A program made the position numbers and the translations under genes. DNA of 26,504 nt from Reclinomonas americana ATCC 50394. Taxonomy: Eukaryota > Jakobida > Jakobea > Jakobida. Of the stretch, positions 1-8,809 are shown piece by piece. Within the stretch, counting starts at the first letter, position 1. The number at the start of each line of letters is the position of its first letter. The notes beneath the pieces are model-generated. The model ran no database searches. It was not told the DNA's origin and saw only the letters and a program-made list of their open reading frames with translations. The stretch spans positions 1-26,504 of the forward strand of contig PS015349.1 of assembly GCA_048213135.1 (NCBI GenBank). The letters run 5' to 3'.

Positions 1-602
1 GTCACACTATTGCTTCGGTCTCTGACTTCAGCTGTTGCGTCTGATTCCTAAACTATTCCTTGCTGCCCTTGCTCTGCCCTTCAACGTCAATCGAATACCC
101 AGTGCCGTCAGACTATAATTCCGATCACTGTGCACATTGTTGTCTTCCTCCTCTTTCTCTCATTCACTCTCTCTATGACGCTGAAGAATTGAATCTCGCT
201 CTCTCTACCCGGTCAAAGGCGCGTTTAACCTGGGGGTTCCTCTCTGCTTCCATCACTCTACAATTTCTTGATTCCGCTTGCCTCGCTCATTTATCATCCA
301 CCACGACTTCTCTCTCTCTATTCGCCTCGCTCTTTCGAGTCTTCTAACACTGCTTTCATATGTGCTCTTGAATTGTCTGCAGTATGCCCTCCGTTCTGCT
401 CTCTCGCCAGTAATCACAGGCTGAGCCGCCTGCTTCTGCCTCACTTCTTGTCGCTAACTATTTCCAGAGGAACAATGATCCGGGCTTTCTTCTGCGTTCC
501 TGCACCCTCTCACCCTCGCCCTCACTCATTTCTCTCTCTGTGTGCGTCTCTCTGTCTTTATCACTCTCCTTCTCCCTCTCCTTTTCCCCTCCCTCCATCA
601 AC
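1..602. other. Left flank, pyrimidine-rich, no supported gene
   Basis: Plus strand rich in C and T with many short CTCT runs. Several short open frames exist on both strands, but none has recognisable protein features, and their translations are Ser/Leu/Pro-rich or Arg/Glu-rich as expected from a CT or GA tract. Part of it may be intron of a minus-strand gene whose candidate exon lies at 603-815. I see no RNA gene or conserved motif. Confidence 0.5.
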
Positions 603-815
603 CCACCGCTGCATATTCCTCTTGATGCTCTCCTGAATCGCCGCCGGACCCGCCGACATGCTCCGCCTTCCTGTGCCACTACCTCCCGCACCACCAGCAC
701 CACCGACACTAGCCGGCGTCATGGCCCGCCCTGCACGCGTCCGATCGCCCAACGATGACGGCATCTTGTGTCGCGATTTGGCGGCGAATACCGTGGCCGC
801 GAAGGAGACGAGGTT
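603..815 (-). CDS. Candidate internal exon of an unidentified minus-strand gene
   Basis: On the minus strand a CT-rich stretch ends in CCTGCACAG at 816-824. It is followed by 213 nt (71 codons, phase 0 to phase 0) ending at a possible GTTGAT donor. The translation starts NLVSFAATVFAAKSRHK, then has a Gly/Ser-rich linker (GGAGGAGGSGTG) and a short helical end (IQESIKRNMQRW). Base composition is GC-rich and balanced, unlike the surrounding purine and pyrimidine tracts, which is why I single it out. No family is recognised and the neighbouring exons were not found. It could be a chance open frame. It has no counterpart in the tandem units to the right. Confidence 0.28.
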
Positions 816-859
816 CTGTGCAGGGGAGGACGAAGGGCAAGCGATGAGGAGGAGATAAG

Positions 860-1187
860 AAAGCGAGGAGAAGAGGACTGTGACGAAATGAAGGAGGGGG
901 AGGAGGAGTAGGAGAAAGAGAGGAGGGAAAGAGGAGGAGGGAGGGAGGAGAGAGACAGGCAATGGAGGGAGGGAAGGAGGGCGAGAAGAACAAGAACTGC
1001 AAGGAGGTGATTGAGTGAGACAATGTCTGAGAGAGGGAAGGAGCCAGGGAAGGAGATAGGGAGGGTGACAGGGAGGGAGACAGGGAAGGGGACAGGGAGG
1101 GAGACAGAGGAGGAGACAAGAAGGGAGACAAGGAGTGAGCCAGGGAGGGTGACACGGAGGGAGACAGGGAGGGAGACAGAGAGGGAG
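860..1187. repeat. Polypurine tract with degenerate GGGAGACA-type minisatellite
   Basis: The plus strand is almost entirely A and G. From about 1020 it becomes an irregular tandem array of units such as GGGAGGGAGACA, running into an assembly gap at 1188. Long open frames on both strands here are by-products of the repeat (for example Leu-Pro-Pro-Cys on the minus strand) and I do not treat them as genes. Purine strand asymmetry of this length can form triplex or G-quadruplex structures; that is inference. Confidence 0.7.
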
Positions 1188-1383
1188 NNNNNNNNNNNNN
1201 NNNNNNNNNNNNNNNNNNNNNNNNNNNNNNNNNNNNNNNNNNNNNNNNNNNNNNNNNNNNNNNNNNNNNNNNNNNNNNNNNNNNNNNNNNNNNNNNNNNN
1301 NNNNNNNNNNNNNNNNNNNNNNNNNNNNNNNNNNNNNNNNNNNNNNNNNNNNNNNNNNNNNNNNNNNNNNNNNNNNNNNNNNN
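1188..1383. other. Assembly gap (196 N)
   Basis: Run of N between the purine minisatellite and a GT microsatellite; probably a collapsed low-complexity stretch. Confidence 0.99.
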
Positions 1384-1391
1384 GTCGTCGT

Positions 1392-1394
<3 letters not shown>

Positions 1395-1460
<66 letters not shown>
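1395..1460. repeat. (GT)33 microsatellite
   Basis: Uninterrupted GT dinucleotide run of 66 nt. Open frames of Cys-Val or His-Thr repeats through it are artefacts. Confidence 0.97.
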
Positions 1461-1462
<2 letters not shown>

Positions 1463-1785
1463 CGATGGGGCTGAGGCTGGCTTGGTGAGCTGCGCGGGTT
1501 TGCTGCTCATGATTGAAGCACACAACACAACGCTTGAGTGATGTGATGGGTGTCACATCGGACCATCATCAGATTGCATTTTGTTGTTTCGCGATGAATG
1601 CGGGTGAGAGCGAGGACATGAAGTGGGTGTGTGGTCACTGGGTGCGTGTGGGGGGAGAGCGCGCGGTTGTTTGACGCAATTCATGAATGAAAATTCGAAT
1701 TCAATTCGTGCAACTTGCCGACACGACAGCAGACTGAGTACCGCCATGAAACGATAGCTTGCGAAGGATTCGCTATTCACTATTT
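1461..1785. other. Unique flank next to the tandem array, no gene seen
   Basis: Sequence not repeated elsewhere in the window. It adjoins the 3' end of NB-ARC-TPR copy A, where copies B and C instead carry the shared GT61/NB-ARC-TPR intergenic DNA. The left edge of the array therefore lies near 1786-1830. No convincing exon, RNA gene or terminator signal was found. Confidence 0.5.
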
Positions 1786-3216
1786 TCACAATAGTGAACA
1801 TTTGCCTTTCTGCGATATGCGGGCTCGGTCACGACGACGTCGGCACTCTGCCAGCCACTTGATGGCATCCACCGCAATCTGATCCTGTACACCAAACACC
1901 GCTCGCCGACCATCCACACACTCCACCAGCAGTGCCTCTGCCTCGGCCCATCGCTGCTGCTTCGTGAGCAGAATGCCGTAGTTGTACATCGTCTGCAAGG
2001 TGTATTCATGCCTGTGACCCAGCACTTCTCGCTGCCCCTCCACACAGCCAGGGTAAAAATCAGCAGCTTCGGCCAGTGATTTTTGTGTGCCTCGACCGGT
2101 GAGAGAAACAGCAAGATTGTGTATCGAAGCAAGAGTGTCTGGATGTCGATCTCCCAGCAATGCTCGCATGAACTGCAAACATTCTCGTTCCAGTTGAACC
2201 TTCTCCTCCCGGCGACTGTCATCTTGGATGCATGCGGCAAAATTGCCCATGGACAACAACGTGTCAGGGTGTTCAGCTCCAAGAACTAATCGTCGCATTT
2301 CCCAGCATCGTCTGTCAAGTGGCTCAGCATCAACAAATTGATTTCGATACTTGTGATACATAGCTTGCCAATGCAGCGTCGTCAACGAGTCCGGATGGCT
2401 CTCACCCAATGTCTCACACTGCCGCTCATGACACTGCACCAGCAGTGGCAAGTTGCCTGAATCGTAAGCGAACCACATCAAGCAGCGCAACGCGTCCACT
2501 TTATCCAGCACAGTTATCTCGCCACTGCTATCCCTCTCCCACACCTCGCACAAACGCCACGCCTGTTGCCACGCTACCTTGCGTTCATCCCACTGACGAA
2601 GCATGAAACTCAACCAAGCCCGACACTTTGACATCACGACAGCGAACCGTCGTCGAACTGGACTCCATTCAACATCACCATCTCCACGTTGATCACACTC
2701 TGTATCTGTAACTTGTTGCAGAAGTGACGAGGCCTCTGTTTCGCCGAACCCGATTGATGGCACTCTACCAGCTGCACACTGCTCTCGAATCCATTCCACC
2801 GCCCCACACTGCACCAGCAGCCCATTCACACCAACAACATCACTCGCCCACATGCCATCATCCTCACCCAACTGTCGCCACACTGTGTGCAGCACTCCGA
2901 GCAAGTCCCGTAACACGAACAGCACACCATCACTGTCATTCTGTGGATCAATACCATTCAGCACACAGCACACCAGTCGCACAACCAGTCGCTGCATCCG
3001 CGACACTACATCTCCACACCGTCCCGCAATCCACCCAGCAATCTCGTCGTGCACTCGATACTCCACCACCACGCCACCGCTTCCTCCCACAGGGTCACCA
3101 CACAGCACACGGGCCACACTGTCCATGCTGCCACTGACACCCACTGTCACCAGATTCGACAAGCACAGACCCTCCAGCACATCCTCCACCCCTTCATCAC
3201 CACCACTGCCCACCAA

Positions 3217-3219
3217 CTA
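3217..3219 (-). other. Premature TAG stop in NB-ARC-TPR copy A
   Basis: The minus strand reads CGT AAT TAG TTG GTG. Copy B has GAT GAA TTG GTT and copy C AAT GAG TTG GTG at the same place. One G-to-T change explains it. Both flanks stay open in the same frame, so this is a point nonsense mutation or a sequencing error, not an intron. Confidence 0.85.
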
Positions 3220-4975
3220 ATTACGCCGAGCACGAACTCTCTCCTCCTCTTCCTCACTCATCTCGTCAAACTGCAGTCGCTCACCCATCACCTCGGGTGC
3301 ACGACGTCGCCTCTCCTGCGCCAGCTCATGCAATCGCAGTCGACACACACACTGACCCAACTCCACCAGTCGACTTGCAGCCTCCTCATCTTCATCCACT
3401 GCAGCCAGCTCGCCATTGCCACCACCCACAGCCACTGTCATATCGGGAATCACTCGCAACACGCCCAGAGCCACTCGCGCGAGTGCCACTGTCACTGGCA
3501 AGCCGAGTTCCTTGCACGCCGTGATCAACACTAATAGACGACGAGCTGCAGCTGTCTGTGACATCACATTGCGCTCCAGCAGCTGCGACAGCGCATCGCC
3601 ACCAATACCACTCAGCACCTCCTCCAGTCGCGCTCCCACCAGCTGTGCTGGCGATTGCGACAGCAACCAGCTGCATGACGAGGAAGAAGAGAAATAAGAC
3701 CTCTTCTTCGCACCAATCACTCTCACTCAATCACTCACCCAACACAAGCACTCACTCGCAGTGCACTCTTCTCCTGTTGTCCACTCTCCAGTGCCTCCAC
3801 AATCCGTCGTCGCGCATCCACCGACACCTTGTGAATCAGTCGCTCCTCCACCAGCTGCACAATATCCTCATTCTCCACATTCTCCACTCGCACACACTCC
3901 ACCTCCGCCTCGTGCATCATCGAATCACGAATCTCATCCGCCACCTGCCAATATCGACTCGTCACCACCACGATGGGTGCCACCATTCCATCTGAACACA
4001 GACACACACGTGATGGACATCAAGTCAGAAGCCAACATCCAAGCAAGAATGAGAGAATTCTCTCACTTGACACAAACGCACCCCCATCAGCACACTGAAC
4101 AACATTCCTCACTTGCTCCGCAGATCCCAGATTGTCCAGCACCATCACTCCACTCGATGCATGCATCAATTGTCGCAGCAGGCGACGCGCTGGCTCCACC
4201 TCACCACTCGCCAGCAGCGCATCCACCTGACCGGCCATCCTTCGTCCCTCCACTTCACCCACCCGCATCTGTGCCGTCACAAAGGCACGCAGACACTCGC
4301 TCAGAGCACTCTCCGCCTGCAGCATGACGAGAGGAAAAGAGTTAGAATGACAGGGAGATGAAGCAACATGAAGAGTCAACATGCATGTCCCTCATACACA
4401 CCTTCACATGCTCCCTCGCATCACCCACATGACCACGCATATCCACCGACACGGCTGATCCCCTCCATCGACGAGGGGGAGCCAGCAACTCGGTCACCAG
4501 CAGCTCGGCCAGGAACGACTTGCCAGTGCCGCCATCGCCCGTCAGTACCACCATGATTGGATGATGTGCTGCGCAAGAATCATCCACCACATAAAACATG
4601 ATGAGAAAAATGAATATGTAACGGGAAAGGAGAATGAGAAGGAGCATCCAACCTTCCAGAGCATCCACAATGCGCGTGGCGAGTGAGACGGCCAGGGCAC
4701 GCCGACTGGGGAAGCGGAACGTGGTCACTGGATTGACAGTGCGCGCGATGAGCGGTGTCTTGGTTGGGCGACTGCTGTCCGGTGCTGTGTGGCAAAGAGA
4801 GACTGAGCAGAGGAATGCACATTCCAATGTAGGTCCATCATGGAACACACCTACAGCTGAGGGAGAAGTGGGCGAGATGCTCAATGTGTCAAGCCGCTGG
4901 TGCACACGCTCCATCTCCGCATGCATTTCCACACGCATCTGATAGATCACTTGCAAGTGAGAAACAGAAAGCCAT

Positions 4976-5007
4976 CTGCAAGTGACCGCTGCTTCGTGAC
5001 AATCCAC
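4976..5007 (-). other. 32-nt intron in NB-ARC-TPR copy A
   Basis: GTGGAT donor and CACTTGCAG acceptor between exons 5 and 6. Removing it joins GA to A to make a Glu codon and links the frame reading VEQV to the one reading WLSVSHL. Copies B (14750-14781) and C (23655-23686) have introns of exactly the same length here with different internal sequence. Confidence 0.75.
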
Positions 5008-6200
5008 TCGACCTGCTCCACATTTGCCGCTATCAACACTTGGTCAGCTTGACTCAGTGCACCTGCATTTACACACAGCCAGACAGCATCAGCGTCCACA
5101 GTCAAGCAAATCATCCACACACATGCACCAGCCATCACTCTCTTCACTCACCATCACGAGCCTCGTTCAGCTGCACCACCAATTCCTCCTCCACATCCCT
5201 GCCTATCTGCAGCCGCCGAACAAGCTGATGCAACTCGCCCTCTCCTCCTCCTCTGTCACCGAGCAGAGGCACAAAGAGTGCACTAGCTCGTGCAGGGTTC
5301 GCCTGCTCAAACACCTCCCTCATTCGCTCAATTGCATTGCGCTGTGTGACAATGAGAGAGTGATAGGTACACTCGCACAAAGAGAGATCACACTCCTCCT
5401 CCTCCTTCTCATTCTCACACACTCACCACATCACCAGCTGGAATCAGACGATCAGGCTCGTCTCTCGGGTGCTCTCGATGACCCGCCAGCAGCAAGATCG
5501 TGCAGCACAGCATCGCATCAAACGAACTGCAGTCGTGCAGCTGGCCTCGCTGATGCCACTCGCGCACCAGCTGACGCTCCTTCTCGCTCAACTGGACACA
5601 CATGTCCACTCCGTCTGGCATGGTGCTGCATGTGGGAAGAAGGCGCAAAGAAAGAGAGGATGCTGGTGAGTGAGGAATGTGTGTGACAACAAAGAGGAGA
5701 CATTCATCGGAAAAGAATGTGGAATCGTGTGTGGTGAGACAATGAAGAGTGCGAGAGCGGGGAGAATGGGATGACCAGTGCAGTCACTATCTGCCTCTTG
5801 CTTGCGGCAATCATATCTCTTCTCTCATTCACATCTCCATTCTGCATCCTTGTCATTGTGTGCTTCCACATCCACCCCACACATACTCACCGCACATCAC
5901 GCTCACTCGGCGCCTTGCACCAGGCAACGTGATTCACATCGGGATACGAATCGAGAAACGCCGGCAGCACTTGCTCGAGTTTGGATTGCAGAGCGCGGGT
6001 GCATGGACGAGACAGGGCCTTCACAAGGCGAATCATGTATTCCTCATCACCAGGATCGTGATGATGACTGCATGGGAGAGGAGAGAGAGAGAGAGAGTGA
6101 AAGAAACGAATTGCACACAATGTGAGAATGATGATGCATCTGACAACAACACAATGAGAGAGACACGCAACTCACGCGGCACTCCACTCCCACTCGCCAT

Positions 6201-6661
6201 GATGATGCGTCACAACAAGGACAACAGCAAGCACACTGACAGATGCACAGGGGAATGACACACGCTCTCTCTCTCTCTCTCTCTCTCTCTGTCACAATAA
6301 GAAGCGGAGAAATGCAACAACTCACTCTCCTTCTCTCCTTTCTCTCTCACACACACAGTGGGGAACAACGCTGATACAGAACAGAAAGAAGAACACACAA
6401 GCTCACTTCTGCTCACAGCAGCAGCAACAACAGAACTTGTTGCCAACCAAACGAATGAACCACTGAAGTCAAGCCCTCTCTCTCCGTTCTCCGCTCTCAT
6501 GTGCCGCGCCACTCATGACAGCGATGACGACGACGAAGAACCCGAATCACTGCTGGCACGCATTCACATGCACACACCTCCTCTTCCACCAATGCTACCC
6601 CGCCTCCTCACGTGCTGCTGCCTCCTCCTCCAGTGCTGCCACCAATGGTTTTTCTGTGTGC

Positions 6662-6703
<42 letters not shown>

Positions 6704-6773
6704 ATGAGAGAAGAGGATGCTGCTCTGTTCCACTGTTCCTTTCTCCCTCTCTCACTCTCGTTCTCTGACACAG
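6201..6773. promoter_or_regulatory. Divergent intergenic region between NB-ARC-TPR and SPAG6-like, unit A
   Basis: About 570 nt between the minus-strand start region and the plus-strand SPAG6 remnant, so it probably holds promoter or 5' UTR sequence for the minus-strand gene. It contains a CT run (6265-6290) and a GA run (6665-6694). The stretch at about 6515-6655 is homologous to the candidate upstream exon at 25183-25337 of unit C, but here it carries an in-frame TGA, a frameshift and a donor changed to ATGAGT. No core promoter motif could be recognised with confidence. Confidence 0.4.
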
Positions 6774-7729
6774 TCTCGTCGACGGCATTGTCAGCGCCGC
6801 CTGCCTCGGCATCTTCTCATGGACAATCCTCTCGATGAACCACGCGATCTTGACAACATGCATTCGAGCTTGGCCGAGTTGGTGATGTGCTTCCCCGAAG
6901 ATCTTCAACCTGCTGGAGGACCTGGACGAGGTGCGTGCATCCGCGAGATCAGCAAGCGCACGCCTGAACTCGCGCAACTGGTGGTGTCTTCGGGTGCTCT
7001 CGGGAGTCATTGTCGACTACGTGGGCGAGACCAAGGGCAACAACCGCCTGCCGGGCATCATGTGACTCTCGGCTACATTGCCACCTTCTCCGACGCACTC
7101 GCACAACACGTGATTGCCAATGGCGGCGTGGTGCCGCTGGCGCAGGCGCTGGACTCGGAGAAGGAGGATCACCTGCGTGCGGCCGCCGCCTGGTCACTGA
7201 GTCAGATTGGTCGCCACTCGTCGGAGCACTCGAAGGCCGTGACCGACGCCGAGGTGTTGCCGCTGCTGCTCGACGCGTTCCTCGACCCGCAATCGTCGGA
7301 CGACCTGAAGACCAAGGCCAAGCGCGCACTCAAGTCGGTGGTGCAAAAATGCCTCCACTTGCCGGCGCTGCAACCACTGCTCTCGCGCGCCCCCGTCAAC
7401 ATCCTCACACACGTCACTGGTCAGTACGCCAAGGTGCTGCCGGGCGATCGGACAGCAAGACGAGCATTTGTGTCGGATGGTGGTCTGGAGATGCTGCAGC
7501 GCATTTCCGAGCACGCACCCGAGGGCTCTGAGTTGCAGTTTCGTTGCTCTTCCTCACTGCTCTCCCACTCTCTTTGCTCGTGTGCTCATGATCATCATGC
7601 CCGTGTTACAGAAAGAACATTGACACAATCAACGCATGCTACCCCGACGAGATTGTCAAGTACTACTCACCCGGCTTCTCCAAGAACTTTGACAAGCTCA
7701 TTGACAACTACGCACCGCCACTCGAGTAA
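6774..7729 (+). pseudogene. SPAG6: SPAG6/PF16-like armadillo-repeat pseudogene, copy A
   Basis: Remnant of the C-terminal half of SPAG6/PF16, an armadillo-repeat protein of the flagellar central pair. Recognisable blocks in order: HSSLAELV, CIREISKRTPELAQLVV, KGNNRLPGIM, LGYIATFSDALAQHV, AAAAWSLSQIGRHSSEHSKAV, LKSVVQKCLHLPALQPLL, NILTHVTGQYAKVLPGD. After an intron (7538-7610, GTTTCG donor) it ends with NACYPDEIVKYYSPGFSKNF and TAA at 7727-7729. The N-terminal half of the family is absent. The frame is broken at least around 6890-6945 (small deletion after DLDEV), about 7002 (extra base) and 7063-7067 (five bases containing TGA between ATG and CTC). It is the best preserved copy because it lacks the 34-nt and 9-nt deletions of B and C. 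Confidence 0.85.
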
Positions 7730-7889
7730 TAATTACCACGACAACAGCAGCAACAACGATAACAGAAGCTTGTTGGTTGTTGTTGTGAATGATTGTTCTT
7801 TTTTCCCGAGTAGTGAAGGCAATGAAATGTACATTGTTTCTGTCTGTGTCCTCTCTCTTGTTTGCTTGTTTGTTGAAGGAGATGTGGCG
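7730..7889 (+). other. Spacer between SPAG6 remnant and GT61 start, unit A
   Basis: 160 nt of T/G-rich DNA with AAC and GTT triplet runs, conserved in all three units (17049-17204 and 26354 onward). It probably holds the 5' UTR and promoter of the GT61 gene. No specific motif is claimed. Confidence 0.4.
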
Positions 7890-8270
7890 ATGCGCGACCG
7901 TCGAGTGCCACTCTCTCGCGTGTTGCAAGTGGCGACTGTGATGCTCATGGCGATGCTCATCGTCTATGTGCTTGTTGTCACACAGAAGAGAGTTTCGTGT
8001 GTTGGTCTCGCAGTGTGTTTCTCTCTGTGCATGTGCTGACGCTGTTTGTTCTCTCTCTCCCTCTCTCTCCTTCTTCTTCTTCTTCTCTTCTTCTTGTCAG
8101 CGTGATAACGAGAATGTGACTGCGACCCTGCAGCGCACTGATGATGATGATGAGAATGATTGCGATGATGATCAAGTGGGATTTCCGTGGTCGCTGTTTG
8201 GGATGGACGAGTCGGCGACGCCTGTGCTGTTGAAGGCGCCGTTTGTTGCGGTGAGCTTGTTGGGATGCTT

Positions 8271-8305
<35 letters not shown>

Positions 8306-8771
8306 TCGNNNNNNNNNNNNNNNNNNNNNNNNNNNNNNNNNNNNNNNNNNNNNNNNNNNNNNNNNNNNNNNNNNNNNNNNNNNNNNNNNNNNNNNNNNNN
8401 NNNNNNNNNNNNNNNNNNNNNNNNNNNNNNNNNNNNNNNNNNNNNNNNNNNNNNNNNNNNNNNNNNNNNNNNNNNNNNNNNNNNNNNNNNNNNNNNNNNN
8501 NNNNNNNNNNNNNNNNNNNNNNNNNNNNNNNNNNNNNNNNNNNNNNNNNNNNNNNNNNNNNNNNNNNNNNNNNNNNNNNNNNNNNNNNNNNNNNNNNNNN
8601 NNNNNNNNNNNNNNNNNNNNNNNNNNNNNNNNNNNNNNNNNNNNNNNNNNNNNNNNNNNNNNNNNNNNNNNNTTTCCGGTGGTCGTGTTTGGGTAGTGGA
8701 CGAGTCGGCGACGCCTCGTGCTGTTGTAGGCGCCGTTTCGTTGTCGGTGGTAGCGTTCGTTGGTAGTGTCT

Positions 8772-8809
<38 letters not shown>

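Larger units (their letters stand above)
1786..6200 (-). pseudogene. NB-ARC-TPR (NLR-like STAND) protein, copy A, interrupted by in-frame TAG
   Basis: Predicted signal-transducing ATPase of the NB-ARC/STAND class. Exons in transcript order: 6172-6200, 5891-6067, 5427-5625, 5152-5341, 5008-5062, 4851-4975, 4653-4784, 4402-4568, 4082-4316, 3739-3991, 1786-3670. They join in phase to 1,149 codons counting the stop. Motifs: Walker A GDGGTGKS (about aa 313-320, exon 8), Walker B VMVLDN (D419, exon 9), RNBS-B-like VVVTSRY (about 444-450, exon 10), then GLPV (GLPL-like) and an MHD-like VHD (727-729) in exon 11. Kinesin-light-chain-type TPRs follow (units resembling LGxxHPDTLxSMxNLA), and the protein ends in CSLL, a CaaX box. 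A TAG at 3217-3219 (codon 672) replaces the GAA or GAG of the other copies, before VHD and the TPRs. There is no polyQ here. The start codon is uncertain: exon 1 needs a weak GTTGCG donor to stay in phase. Confidence 0.75.

Noticed and set aside
561-1556. Very long minus-strand open frame across the gap and the GT repeat
   Set aside because: It is open only because N codons and the simple repeats (His-Thr, Leu-Pro-Cys) lack stops. Only the 603-815 part looks gene-like.
2409-4361. Plus-strand Ser/His/Thr-rich open frames opposite the NB-ARC-TPR exons
   Set aside because: They are antisense shadows. The minus-strand frames carry the family motifs and consistent splice phases in all three copies.
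6515-6660. Plus-strand Asp/Glu-rich then Pro-rich open frame as the first exon of SPAG6 or GT61
   Set aside because: Stops and frameshifts appear in unit C, and no donor is shared between the units. The minus-strand reading has the conserved acceptor.
6780-6870. Membrane-protein-like plus-strand frame (LVGGIVSAACLGIFSWTILSMN)
   Set aside because: Another frame of the same DNA (HLLMDNPLDEP) lines up with the SPAG6 armadillo repeat before HSSLAELV. The hydrophobic reading is most simply an out-of-frame view of that pseudogene.
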